Shown here one piece after another: positions 13,346 to 24,641 of a DNA stretch of 64,000 nucleotides. A model generated the notes under the pieces. That model saw only the letters and a list, made by a program, of their open reading frames with translations. It searched no databases and was not told where the DNA came from. Source of the stretch: Panulirus ornatus (lineage: Eukaryota > Arthropoda > Malacostraca > Decapoda > Palinuridae); the NCBI RefSeq assembly GCF_036320965.1, contig NC_092235.1, positions 5,673,645 to 5,737,644 of the forward strand, written 5' to 3'. Position 1 is the first letter of the stretch, and every line of letters begins with the position of its first letter. The translations under genes were made by a program, and so were the position numbers.

Positions 13346-13549
13346 GTCTTGTGTTGATGATCAGGTCAGGTCAGGTCAGGTCAGGTTTGGTGGCTGGCTG
13401 ATTCTAAATATGGCCTCCTCCTCCTCCTCCTCCTCCGTTGTTCTCTGGTGATGGAGATATGATGATATAATTACATACAACATACCATCATTATTGTGGC
13501 ATCAAGAGAAATGGCTTCCTACAAGTAGCATTGGTTGATTTACGATGAA

Positions 13550-13580
<31 letters not shown>

Positions 13581-13669
13581 CATCCACAGATAATGGTGAC
13601 GGTGAGCCCAACCTAGAAAGTTATATATCATCATGGTTCATCATGTCCTCACACATGTCACGTTTGTGC
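13346..13669. other. simple-repeat-rich spacer
   Basis: Contains (AGGTC)n, (CCT)n and (GAT)n patches with unique sequence between them. It matches copy 2 at about 29,036-29,395. Confidence 0.6.
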
Positions 13670-14612
13670 TCACCTGACCCACCACAATCACCTGCAATGA
13701 TCCAGCACTGATCCACCATCACATGGGGATCCCAGTGTCCCAGGTATGGGTATCCCAGTGTCCCAGGTATGGGTATCCCAGTGTCCCAGGTATGGGTATC
13801 CCAGTGTCCCAGGTATGGGTATCCCAGTGTCCCAGGTATGGGTATCCCAGTGTCCCCGGGATCTTTCTTCCATGGTTCTTAAATCTTGGTGGAATGGTTG
13901 AGCCAGTTCCTCACTTAGGTTGTCTGGCCAAGTGGGTGTGGAGGTAATGCACTTTGATGTTCATTTTACAGCCAAGTTGAGGGAAAGAAGATGGCAGGTT
14001 CTCCACTAGTTCAGGGTAGTTATCTGCTTTATGGTGACCAAGACATACAACCACAGTGAACGAAGACCATGCCTCTGCCTCAACATTGGTCATTGAATCT
14101 TGGAAATGTGGGTCTTTCATGAGTTCCATGATTTGTGACCCGTCGACAATACCTGCCTTCACCTTCTCCATGATCAGCGCTGGACATTTTCTGCCTGTGT
14201 AGTCAAAGCAGAGTGTCCTTCTTTGTTCCAAACCTTCACAAACTGTTTCATTAAACCTAGTTTGATGTGCAGTGGTGGTACAATGATCTTATCTCTGTCA
14301 ACCAAGGGTTCTGCCATTACATTCTTGTCTCCAACCAACATGTTTTCTCTCAGAGACCATTGTTTTCTCAGCCAGTGCTCATCCTCAGCTCTACTATCCC
14401 AGAGACAGATAAAGCAGGGCTACTTGTTGTACCCACTCTGCTGACCCAGGAGAAAAGTCACCATCTTAAGATCCACACACATTAACCATTGGTCATGGTG
14501 GTATGATATCTTGTGTAAGACCAGGACGATTGTGTCCTGCTGTTCACTCATCATAGTTGAACCACCAATTGGGAGTGATCCATATTTGTTGTCATTGTGT
14601 AGAAGCACAACA
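13670..14612 (-). pseudogene. decayed arthropod TE-type protein (CLWDSRA family), copy 1
   Basis: Read on the minus strand it starts VLLHNDNKYGSLPIGG and passes DLKMVTFLLGQQSGYNK, where an in-frame TAG interrupts the chain (TAT in copy 2). It goes on through CLWDSRAEDEHWL, PPLHIKLGLMKQFVK, KVKAGIVDGSQI and LGCKMNIKVHYLHTHL to FHQDLRTMEERSRGHWD. From memory, this order of blocks is that of an uncharacterised protein family very common in arthropod genomes and thought to be of transposable-element origin. Frameshifts separate KQFVK from the KVKAG part and HTHL from the FHQD part. Within the FHQD...CW region a 23-bp minisatellite has grown into the coding sequence. Confidence 0.7.
13720..13858. 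repeat. 23-bp minisatellite inside the pseudogene, 6 units
   Basis: Units of GGGTATCCCAGTGTCCCAGG plus TAT, six copies, where the other block has about thirteen. The period is not a multiple of three, so each change in copy number shifts the frame of the host ORF. Confidence 0.92.
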
Positions 14613-16000
<1,388 letters not shown>

Positions 16001-16027
16001 AATATATATATATATATATATATATAT

Positions 16028-17820
16028 GACAGAGTGGCAGATATAGGGTGTTTGGGTCGAGGTGGTGTGCAAAGTGAGAGGGTTAGGGAAAATGATTTGG
16101 TAAACAGAGAAGAGGTAGTAAAAGCTTTGCGGAAGATGAAAGCCGGCAAGGCAGCAGGTTTGGATGGTATTGCAGTGGAATTTATTAAAAAAGGGGGTGA
16201 CTGTATTGTTGACTGGTTGGTAAGGTTATTTAATGTATGTATGACTCATGGTGAGGTGCCTGAGGATTGGCGGAATGCGTGCATAGTGCCATTGTACAAA
16301 GGCAAAGGGGATAAGAGTGAGTGCTCAAATTACAGAGGTATAAGTTTGTTGAGTATTCCTGGTAAATTATATGGGAGGGTATTGATTGAGAGGGTGAAGG
16401 CATGTACAGAGCATCAGATTGGGGAAGAGCAGTGTGGTTTCAGAAGTGGTAGAGGATGTGTGGATCAGGTGTTTGCTTTGAAGAATGTATGTGAGAAATA
16501 CTTAGAAAAGCAAATGGATTTGTATGTAGCATTTATGGATCTGGAGAAGGCATATGATAGACTTGATAGAGATGCTCTGTGGAAGGTATTAAGAATATAT
16601 GGTGTGGGAGGCAAGTTGTTAGAAGCAGTGAAAAGTTTTTATCGAGGATGTAAGGCATGTGTACGTGTAGGAAGAGAGGAAAGTGATTGGTTCTCAGTGA
16701 ATGTAGGTTTGCGGCAGGGGTGTGTGATGTCTCCATGGTTGTTTAATTTGTTTATGGATGGGGTTGTTAGGGAGGTGAATGCAAGAGTTTTGGAAAGAGG
16801 GGCAAGTATGAAGTCTGTTGGGGATGAGAGAGCTTGGGAAGTGAGTCAGTTGTTGTTCGCTGATGATACAGCGCTGGTGGCGGATTCATGTGAGAAACTG
16901 CAGAAGCTGGTGACGGAGTTTGGTAAAGTGTGTGGAAGAAGAAAGTTAAGAGTAAATGTGAATAAGAGCAAGGTTATTAGGTACAGTAGGGTTGAGGGTC
17001 AAGTCAATTGGGAGGTGAGTTTGAATGGAGAAAAACTGGAGGAAGTGAAGTGTTTTAGATATCTGGGAGTGGATCTGTCAGCGGATGGAACCATGGAAGC
17101 GGAAGTGGATCATAGGGTGGGGGAGGGGGCGAAAATTTTGGGAGCCTTGAAAAATGTGTGGAAGTCGAGAACATTATCCCGGAAAGCAAAAATGGGTATG
17201 TTTGAAGGAATAGTGGTTCCAACAATGTTGTATGGTTGCGAGGCGTGGGCTATGGATAGAGTTGTGCGCAGGAGGATGGATGTGCTGGAAATGAGATGTT
17301 TGAGGACAATATGTGGTGTGAGGTGGTTTGATCGAGTAAGTAACGTAAGGGTAAGAGAGATGTGTGGAAATAAAAAAGAGCGTGGTTGAGAGAGCAGAAG
17401 AGGGTGTTTTGAAATGGTTTGGGCACATGGAGAGAATGAGTGAGGAAAGATTGACCAAGAGGATATATGTGTCGGAGGTGGAGGGAACGAGGAGAAGTGG
17501 GAGACCAAATTGGAGGTGGAAAGATGGAGTGAAAAGGATTTTGTGTGATCGGGGCCTGAACATGCAGGAGGGTGAAAGGAGGGCAAGAAATAGAGTGAAT
17601 TGGAGCGATGTGGTATACAGGGGTTGACGTGCTGTCAGTGTATTGAATCAAGGCATGTGAAGCGTCTGGGGTAAACCATGGAAAGCTGTGTAGGTATGTA
17701 TATTTGCGTGTGTGGACGTGTGTATGTACATGTGTATGGGGGGGGGGGGTTGGGCCATTTCTTTCGTCTGTTTCCTTGCGCTACCTCGCAAACGCGGGAG
17801 ACAGCGACAAAGTATAAAAA

Positions 17821-17828
<8 letters not shown>
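16028..17828 (+). mobile_element. RTE-type LINE, 5'-truncated, short-3'UTR subfamily
   Basis: It starts after (TA)n within the linker ahead of the reverse transcriptase. The frame then carries [62 protein letters not shown] and the catalytic [11 protein letters not shown]. One extra A in a run near 17,375 shifts the frame inside the C-terminal domain, so the open frame ends at 17,387-17,389 instead of the family stop (17,625-17,627). The short 3' UTR ends GACAAAGTATAA plus poly(A) and then (TA)n. Only one lesion is visible after the truncation, so this is a young copy. Confidence 0.93.

Positions 17829-17899
<71 letters not shown>
17829..17899. repeat. (TA)n microsatellite
   Basis: TA tract at the LINE 3' end. 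Confidence 0.95.
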
Positions 17900-17901
<2 letters not shown>

Positions 17902-17936
17902 TTTGGCTACATTGAATTTCATAATTTTGAATATTT

Positions 17937-18062
<126 letters not shown>

Positions 18063-18289
18063 GGTAATAAATTCACAGCAAACAGGAAAGCTGCTCAGTC
18101 GTGGTTATCTCACATGTTTTCACTAACATCGAGAGTTAAGTAGTACAAATGCCATTTCAAAATGCTTGGGACACTTCAATTGGTTCTTGTATGAAAACAT
18201 ACAACTGAACCAAGTCAGTCTTTTATAAGGTTCAAACTACTAATAATATTAGAATAACATGCAAATTTATGATGGACGACTGAAAATGG

Positions 18290-18472
18290 ACCTTGATGGC
18301 AAGGCTAAGATTATCTATCGTTGTCCATGATAGTAAGGCTAAGATCATTTATCATTTACCATGACGGCTATGCTAAGATAATGCAGCGTTGTCCATGATG
18401 GTTAAGCTAAGATCACTTATCGTTGTCCATAATAGCTAGGCTAAGATCATTCATCGTTGTCCATGATACAGT
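18290..18472. repeat. 34-bp tandem repeat, about 5 units
   Basis: Units contain TAGCTAGGCTAAGATCATT and ATCGTTGTCCATGA. Copy 2 has about eleven units at 43,575-43,955. Confidence 0.85.
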
Positions 18473-18611
18473 CTGGGCCCAGCTTGAGCTGTAGGGGATA
18501 GAAGACCTCCAAGATAACACTAGCCAGACTCTAAGAACATTTAAGATCATAAGAACATTATCCAGTTGTCTTTTACTTATCAGGAAATACGTTTGTATGC
18601 AACTCTTAGCT

Positions 18612-18636
18612 GATAAGAGATGTTTGATCTCTTATC
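18612..18636 (-). other. hairpin downstream of the kinase
   Basis: Perfect 10-bp arms (GATAAGAGAT / ATCTCTTATC) with a 5-nt loop, about 180 bp beyond the kinase stop, so probably in its 3' UTR. Identical in copy 2 at 44,099-44,123. Confidence 0.5.
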
Positions 18637-18815
18637 ACCCAGAACTCACCACGAGGAGGTGGTTGCATGTCGAGTTCCATAATTTTTTCCCGTTTTAAAT
18701 ATATATTTTAATTTCCTCTAAAATAAATGTCTTTCCCGTTTTAAGATATGTAAAGATAATAATTACCTCTAAAACAAAGTTCTTATTGTGAGGTAGATAG
18801 TTGAGGAAGGGCACC

Positions 18816-19673
18816 TCATTTCCTGCCCTTCCTCTGGTTCCGTTGGCCCCCTCCTCTGGTACGCCTCCGGCGGACTGACCTCATCACCTTCTTCAGCTCA
18901 CCAATAATAAGTGGCAGAGCTGGTCTCTCTGAGGGGTCGCTGTGGGTCGCTGTTTGGTAAAGATCCTGGAGGCTTTCCCGCACACCCTGCTTCCTGACCA
19001 GGATGGACACGTGCCTCATTAGATGCCCAAAAGAGAAGACGTCACTGGCTGGGGAGACCGGCTTGCGCTCCCTGACCTCAGGGGCCAACCACAGGTCAGG
19101 AACATTGTACTCAACGCAGCTTCCCTTCTTAACGCTCAAGCCGAAGTCGATGATGTGAAACTCTGGCTTCTCACCCATCGTCACCGTCACATTCTCGACC
19201 TTGACGTCATTATGGACAATGTTTTTCTTATGGATTTCCATCAGCCGACGAGCGACCATGATGGCGGATTCGACCAGTTCCTCGTCCGACCGACATGTTC
19301 TCATGTACTTATCATAAGGCTGGCCAGTGTGGCTTAAGATGATCAATGGGGGGTTGCGGCACACTGCTCGAAGTAGAGGGGCTCCTCCAGCCCCAGCCAG
19401 TCTCCTGTGAATGTCGGCTTCATCCATAAGACTTTTCCAACTCACTCCGTCCAGAAGGCTTTTGATGACGCAACACGATCCACGGAACAACACCGTTTCA
19501 ATCTTGGCGTTGCCTCCCCGACCCACCTCTCTCATGACCACCAGGTCATTTACATCCTTCTGGGTCAACTTTACAACTGGAACACTCATTTTGACTCCGG
19601 CCTGAGGTGCACTTACCAAATTTTCTTCTTGCCGGAGAGTGTGAGAGGAGATGTTGTCGGTACGGAATCCCAT
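18816..19673 (-). CDS. intronless Ser/Thr-type protein kinase, copy 1
   Basis: 285 codons from ATG at 19,673. Domain order: glycine loop VGRGGNAKIE (about residues 50-59), CVIKSL lysine, catalytic loop IVHNDVKVEN (HND in place of HRD, with the Asp and Asn kept), magnesium box IIDFGLS, LAPEV, and SDVFSFGHL of helix F. The basic tail (RRRRTRGGGQR) may be a nuclear signal. All catalytic residues are present, so activity is likely. At about 285 aa it is barely longer than a kinase domain. A second well-placed ATG (AAAATGAG) lies 28 codons in, just ahead of the kinase domain, and the TATA box is only some 34 bp from the first ATG, so the real start could be the second. No introns are visible. No subfamily can be assigned by eye; the lack of introns suggests a retro-copied or lineage-expanded gene. 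Confidence 0.88.
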   Translation of the reverse strand: MGFRTDNISSHTLRQEENLVSAPQAGVKMSVPVVKLTQKDVNDLVVMREVGRGGNAKIETVLFRGSCCVIKSLLDGVSWKSLMDEADIHRRLAGAGGAPLLRAVCRNPPLIILSHTGQPYDKYMRTCRSDEELVESAIMVARRLMEIHKKNIVHNDVKVENVTVTMGEKPEFHIIDFGLSVKKGSCVEYNVPDLWLAPEVRERKPVSPASDVFSFGHLMRHVSILVRKQGVRESLQDLYQTATHSDPSERPALPLIIGELKKVMRSVRRRRTRGGGQRNQRKGRK

Positions 19674-19706
19674 CCTCAAATGATGACACTTCTCTCGCCG
19701 CCGGCC

Positions 19707-19734
19707 TTATATACCCCTGGGTTATGTGACGTCA
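19707..19734 (-). promoter_or_regulatory. TATA box and CRE of the kinase gene
   Basis: On the minus strand TATATAA (19,713-19,707) is preceded by a perfect TGACGTCA (19,727-19,734). With a start about 30 bp downstream of TATA the 5' UTR would be only a few bases for the first ATG. Both elements are conserved in copy 2. Confidence 0.6.
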
Positions 19735-19739
19735 CTTAA

Positions 19740-20081
19740 CCAGATCTATCCAGATTAAATCCCATACAAATCCGGATATGTAGACGGATTCATTTAGTAT
19801 TGTTGCTATCATTATTTGATGAAATCTAGAGGTGTCGAAGAAATATTCAAGATGGCCAATGGTGTTGAGAGTGTAGTGAAGATGGCTAGAGATGTTGAAG
19901 GATCTAAATAGTTTCGAAATACCAATACTTTATGAATCAAGAAATCATTATAAATACTAATAAGACAAAAAACACTTTGACGAAAATTTAGCCATTTTCA
20001 AGCATCGAAATAAAAGGATATGAAGTAAATGGCTTTTGGGAAATCCTTGTTGAATAGTACACAGTTACTTTCTGAGAATAC
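19740..20081. other. kinase upstream region
   Basis: Unique sequence with two near-repeats of AAGATGGC...GTTGA (about 19,850 and 19,880). Shared with copy 2 at 45,227-45,540. Confidence 0.5.
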
Positions 20082-20112
20082 GCACACACACACACAGACA
20101 CACAGACACACA

Positions 20113-20176
<64 letters not shown>
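20082..20176. repeat. (CA)n microsatellite
   Basis: About 95 bp. It forms the left edge of a 1.7-kb stretch missing from copy 2. Confidence 0.95.
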
Positions 20177-20179
<3 letters not shown>

Positions 20180-20696
20180 CTAGAGAACATTAGCATGAAA
20201 TTAGGACAATATTGTTCAAATTTATTCAAAGAAGTAATGTTAAAGTTTATATAAGAGTGGTTGATGAATGGAATAAGAAGAATGAGGTCATGGTTAAGGC
20301 AGACACCATACATAAATCTTACAAGTTGTATAATAGTACGGAATGTTCTAGAGATTTGGCCTAGCGAGTGTAGAACTCTCTCCTCACACAGTAAAAATAG
20401 GTAATTACACACTCACAGATTCAGAGGTTATCATGTTGAAGGCGAGGTGAAAACTGAGGATTCAAATCAAAGAACAATAAGAAGCGTCTTGATGAGATGG
20501 GAGAGGGAATTAGTAAATTGACAAATATAGTTTAATCTAAAACATGAACGGTAAATCACTTAGAGTGAAGAAAGTCAAGTGGAAAACATAGAAAATGAAA
20601 GACCAAAGAGAAGAATTTTGAACATCTGGGATAACATTTAATGTGAGGAAACACGATCTCACCAAATGAGCTTTAGTTAACGCTTCTGGTACAGTG

Positions 20697-20699
<3 letters not shown>
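20177..20699. other. unique DNA found only in copy 1
   Basis: About 520 bp with no coding signal. Copy 2 passes directly from the kinase flank to (TG)n and lacks this. Confidence 0.6.

Positions 20700-20780
<81 letters not shown>
20700..20780. repeat. (TA)n microsatellite
   Basis: TA tract at the 5' edge of a LINE. Confidence 0.95.
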
Positions 20781-20784
<4 letters not shown>

Positions 20785-21720
20785 TGTGAGAAACTGCAGA
20801 AGCTGGTGACTGAGTTTGGTAAAGTGTGTGGAAGAAGAAAGTTAAGAGTAAATGTGAATAAGAGCAAGGTTATTAGGTACAGTAGGGTTGAGGGTCAAGT
20901 CAATTGGGAGGTGAGTTTGAATGGAGAAAAACTGGAGGAAGTGAAGTGTTTTAGATATCTGGGAGTGGATCTGGCAGCGGATGGAACCATGGAAGCGGAA
21001 GTGGATCATAGGGTGGGGGAGGGGGCGAAAATTCTGGGGGCCTTGAAGAATGTGTAGAAGTCGAGAACATTATCTCGGAAAGCAAAAATGGGTATGTTTG
21101 AAGGAATAGTGGTTCCAACAATGTTGTATGGTTGCGAGGCGTGGGCTATGGATAGAGTTGTGCGCAGGAGGATGGATGTGCTGGAAATGAGATGTTTGAG
21201 GACAATGTGTGGTGTGAGGTGGTTTGATCGAGTGAGTAACGTAAGGGTAAGAGAGATGTGTGGAAATAAAAAGAGCGTGGTTGAGAGAGCAGAAGAGGGT
21301 GTTTTGAAGTGGTTTGGGCACATGGAGAGAATGAGTGAGGAAAGATTGACCAAGAGGATATATGTGTCGGAGGTGGAGGGAACGAGGAGAAGAGGGAGAC
21401 CAAATTGGAGGTGGAAAGATGGAGTGAAAAAGATTTTGTGTGATCGGGGCCTGAACATGCAGGAGGGTGAAAGGAGGGCAAGGAATAGAGTGAATTGGAG
21501 CGATGTGGTATACCGGGGTTGACGTGCTGTCAGTGGATTGAATCAAGGCATGTGAAGCGTCTGGGGTAAACCATGGAAAGCTGTGTAGGTATGTATATTT
21601 GCGTGTGTGGACGTATGTATACACATGTGTATTGGGGGGGGGTTGGGCCATTTCTTTCGTCTGTTTCCTTGCGCTACCTCGCAAACGCGGGAGACAGCGA
21701 CAAAGTATAAAAAAAAGAAA

Positions 21721-21728
<8 letters not shown>
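20781..21728 (+). mobile_element. RTE-type LINE 3' copy, short-3'UTR subfamily
   Basis: 5'-truncated just after the FADD box, at the same LINE position (TTCATGTGAGAAACTGC) where the inverted piece at 2,517-2,634 ends. A TGG-to-TAG stop lies at about 21,055. The rest is open to the stop at 21,520-21,522. Short 3' UTR and poly(A), followed by (TA)n. Confidence 0.9.
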
Positions 21729-21794
<66 letters not shown>

Positions 21795-21822
21795 TTATGT
21801 GTGTGTGTGTGTGTGTGTGTAC
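21729..21822. repeat. (TA)n followed by (TG)n
   Basis: TA tract to about 21,790, then TG to 21,820. Confidence 0.93.
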
Positions 21823-21924
21823 GGATAAACTTTAAGGCTGGCCGGGGTGTACTGGTGATGCCTTTGACCTAAAATGTAAGTTCAAGCCCGTATGCTGACC
21901 CTGCACGTAGCTTGAATCCTTTTG

Positions 21925-22900
21925 TGTTCACTATAATCTTCTTTACTACATCTCCTCTCCTTAACCCCTTTATCTTCACTATGCAAGGCTTATCATAATC
22001 TTCACTACAACCTCATCTTCATATGCCCTTATCTTGACTAAGCTGGTTTCAAGGAAGGCTTTAGATTTTACCCGCTCACACAAACAACGTACTTACACGG
22101 GGCCCCACGAGTGTAAAACTCCCTCCTAATACAGTGCAAATAGATGATTACACACACCTACACACCACCACCACCACTAACAATTCACAGAGAAATAGCC
22201 TTTTCGGTTGGCTTTGGATCGGCCCTTGAACGTAGTTTGGAGGATTTGGGGGATCAGGTCAACAAGGTTAAGTTCATTACTACCTCATATTCACTAACGT
22301 GTATCTTCACTACTAGCTTATTTTCACTTAATGATATCTTCGCTATACCCTCTTCTTCACTACACCGTTATTTCTACCATACCATCATCATTGCACTCCC
22401 TGATGTTCACTAAAAGTAATTCTTATCTTCACTACATAATCATTTTGAATAAACTTTACTCTTTGATAACCCTCATCTCTACTAAATTCGTATCTTCACT
22501 ACATTCGTATCTTCACTACAACCTATCTTGACAATATCCTTATCATCACTATACTCCTCCGCACTACACTTTCATCTTAACATCATCCTTCTGTTTACCG
22601 AACTTAGTTCAAAGTCTGACTTGAACGTAGCTTTGGAAAGTTTGTGTTCCTCATTGTGTTACCTCCTTATTATCATTGTAAAGGCAATTGTCACCACTCC
22701 CTAACTAAACCCTCATCGTCACTACACTCTCATCATTATCATTACTTCTTAATGTTCAATACAAAATTTTAACATATACATTTATCTTCACTGCAGAATA
22801 ATTTTCATTGCACCTTAATCTTCATTACTCCTTGTTTCAGCTACATCCGTATCTTCCATTCATTCTTATATCTTATATTAGTTACATCTTTACAATATCT
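21925..22900. repeat. degenerate TCTTCACTACA-type array, copy 1
   Basis: About 950 bp of loosely repeated ATCTTCACTAC, TTATCTTCACT and CTCATCTTCA words at 10-25 bp spacing, with no exact unit. Shared with copy 2 at 45,715-46,665 with few length changes. Confidence 0.65.
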
Positions 22901-22907
22901 TTATATC

Positions 22908-23121
22908 TTCTCTGTTCCGTCTTTTGAAAAATTGAAAATGAGAGTAAAGGATTTCCGGCCTTCTGCTCCCTCCCCTTTTAGTCGCCTTGTACGCCACGCA
23001 GGGAATACGAGGCAAGTATACTTTCTTCCCTATCCCCAGGGATAACAGCATCTGGTGTTCCCAGACGGTCACCCATCCAAGTACTAACCAGACCCAACGT
23101 TGCTTAACTTCCCTGATCGGA

Positions 23122-23123
<2 letters not shown>
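22908..23123 (-). mobile_element. 5S-headed SINE joined to LINE-head body, copy 1
   Basis: On the minus strand 23,123-23,047 reads CGATCAGGGAAGTTAAGCAA, then GTTAGTACTTGGATGGGTGA and CCGTCTGGGAACACC, the 3' two thirds of a eukaryotic 5S rRNA gene with its internal promoter part. It runs straight into TTATCCCTGGGGATAGGG, the head of the local LINE and SINE family. The body stops at GGAACAGAGAAG, before the usual hairpin tail. A 5S-derived head is the mark of SINE3-type elements. Confidence 0.75.

Positions 23124-23203
<80 letters not shown>
23124..23203. repeat. (TA)n microsatellite
   Basis: It truncates the 5S head on its 5' side. Confidence 0.95.
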
Positions 23204-23205
<2 letters not shown>

Positions 23206-23236
23206 CACTGAAAACAATGAATTTCCCAAATAAAAA

Positions 23237-23308
23237 TGGAAGCGCCGGGGTTTGAACCCGGGTCCCCTCGCATGCCAAGCGAGTGCTCTACCACTGAGCT
23301 ACGTCCCC
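23237..23308 (-). tRNA. tRNA-Ala (anticodon GGC), copy 1
   Basis: A 72-nt cloverleaf on the minus strand: acceptor GGGGACG / CGCTTCC, D arm GCTC-AGTGGTA-GAGC, anticodon stem CTCGC / GCGAG with loop TTGGCAT, T arm CCGGG-TTCAAAC-CCCGG, and discriminator A. G3-U70, the alanine identity pair, is present. There are two G-U pairs and one A5-C68 mismatch, absent in copy 2. A T5 terminator follows. Anticodon GGC is unusual, as animals normally read GCC with AGC (inosine). Confidence 0.8.
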
Positions 23309-23494
23309 AAGAACATATTTTGTGACATAGTATTATATGAAGCACTGAGATTACCACGGCAAAATACTGCTTAACCGACCGTTGCCGACTAGCCGGCAAA
23401 ATAACCACAGGGTAAATCTCCATGTTGCTGTCGTGTTTTCCTCTCAATTTTCCACGAAGAAATGAGTTTTACTTTTTTTATTGTCGTTGCAATA

Positions 23495-23545
23495 GACTGG
23501 AACTAAGCAATAGACTGGAACTAAGCAATAGACTGGAACTAAGCT
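23495..23545. repeat. 18-bp repeat, 3 units
   Basis: GCAATAGACTGGAACTAA occurs three times here and about once in copy 2 (near 47,250). Confidence 0.85.
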
Positions 23546-23760
23546 GACCTGGTATGAGGTCAGAGCCCTCATTATCATCCCTGCTAACCACCGGAAGCAG
23601 ATTAAGTCGTTCCACAACCGATGTCCGGCCCATGTTAACTCTGATGTGCCCAGCAGTTGGAGGAGGATCGCCAGAAGCTTCTGGAAGATTTCAAGGACGT
23701 CTTGGTGGACCTGACCCTTTCAGATAAGGTCGAAAACCCCAATTTATTGTGAAGATCTTC
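23546..23760 (+). other. possible retroelement polyprotein scrap
   Basis: A plus frame reads QQLEEDRQKLLEDFKDVLVD, which resembles the leader before the reverse transcriptase in gypsy-type Pol proteins. It is very short, with no supporting motif. The counterpart is at about 47,275-47,480. Confidence 0.25.
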
Positions 23761-23839
23761 ACTATAACGTTGGACGAACATACTGAATGTTGCACACATG
23801 TGATGCGGACAAAATGAAAAAAGAAAAAGACAAAAATTA

Positions 23840-23911
23840 TGTCTGGTGTGGGTCTCGAACCCACGACCTTGAGTGTGTCAGACTCACGCTCTACCACTGA
23901 GCTAACCAGAC
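23840..23911 (-). tRNA. tRNA-Val (anticodon GAC), copy 1
   Basis: A 72-nt cloverleaf on the minus strand with a perfect 7-bp acceptor (GTCTGGT / ACCAGAC), D arm GCTC-AGTGGTA-GAGC, anticodon stem TGAGT / ACTCA with loop CTGACAC, T arm GTGGG-TTCGAGA-CCCAC, and discriminator A. A T5 run follows 5 nt later as a Pol III terminator. Anticodon GAC has G34, rare for valine in eukaryotes; copy 2 has TAC. Confidence 0.8.
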
Positions 23912-24053
23912 AATAGAAAATTCGTCTGTTTCTTCAATTTGAATTAATGAAAATCTTTGCGAGGCAGCGTTTAGAAAAGAGTGATGTCTTTGACGAAATT
24001 TACTTGTTTGGCTCCTTCTTCTGTTCCTCATTATCGAAAGTAAACATACTGAA

Positions 24054-24173
<120 letters not shown>

Positions 24174-24242
24174 AAAAGGATCGCAATTTTGCACGTGATC
24201 AAGTATATTCTTATGAGTCCACGCGGAAAATAAACACGATAA

Positions 24243-24291
24243 GTTCCCAAGTGCACTTTCGTGTAAAACTCACATCATCAGGGGAGACACA
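24243..24291 (-). ncRNA. hammerhead-ribozyme-like motif, copy 1
   Basis: Minus strand order: GTCTCCC, CTGATGA core (24,281-24,275), GTG / CAC stem II with loop AGTTTTA, GAAA core (24,260-24,257), AGTGCACT stem III palindrome, T as cleavage base, then GGGA closing stem I with TCCC. Stem III folds as 2 bp with a TGCA loop, or as an intermolecular duplex. One T between core and stem II is unpaired. Penelope-like elements are known to carry such ribozymes. Confidence 0.55.
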
Positions 24292-24484
24292 AGAGAGAAA
24301 TATAACAGCCAGTTGATATACAACGAAGAAACGTAGCTAGGACGCCATATGGTAAACATGTGATTGTCCAAGACAGACAACAAGCGTATCATAAACTTAT
24401 TATGTGGACAAGAAGGTGAATTGTTTACACATTTTATCAACATTAAAGTTATCCAATTTGTATAGACCATCACTAATATTAAGA

Positions 24485-24641
24485 TTATAATTCTTTGTGT
24501 ATTCAGTAATAGAAGATTCAATGATATTACTCGTGGTACTTGAGTTAGAGTTAATAACTGAGATGGCATTATTAACTCTAATTCCAGTACCACGAGAAAT
24601 ATCATTGAATCTTCTATTATTAAATACACAAAGAATTATAA
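24485..24641. repeat. 72-bp near-perfect inverted repeat, copy 1
   Basis: Arms 24,485-24,556 and 24,570-24,641, spacer 13 bp, with about five mismatches. It is made of Penelope-like coding sequence. Identical layout in copy 2. Confidence 0.85.

Noticed and set aside
19023..19739. Plus-strand frames over the kinase gene
   Set aside because: Antisense to a clear kinase with full motif order; they carry no motif of their own.
23047..23123. Functional 5S rRNA gene
   Set aside because: Only the 3' part is present, cut by (TA)n and fused to LINE-type sequence.
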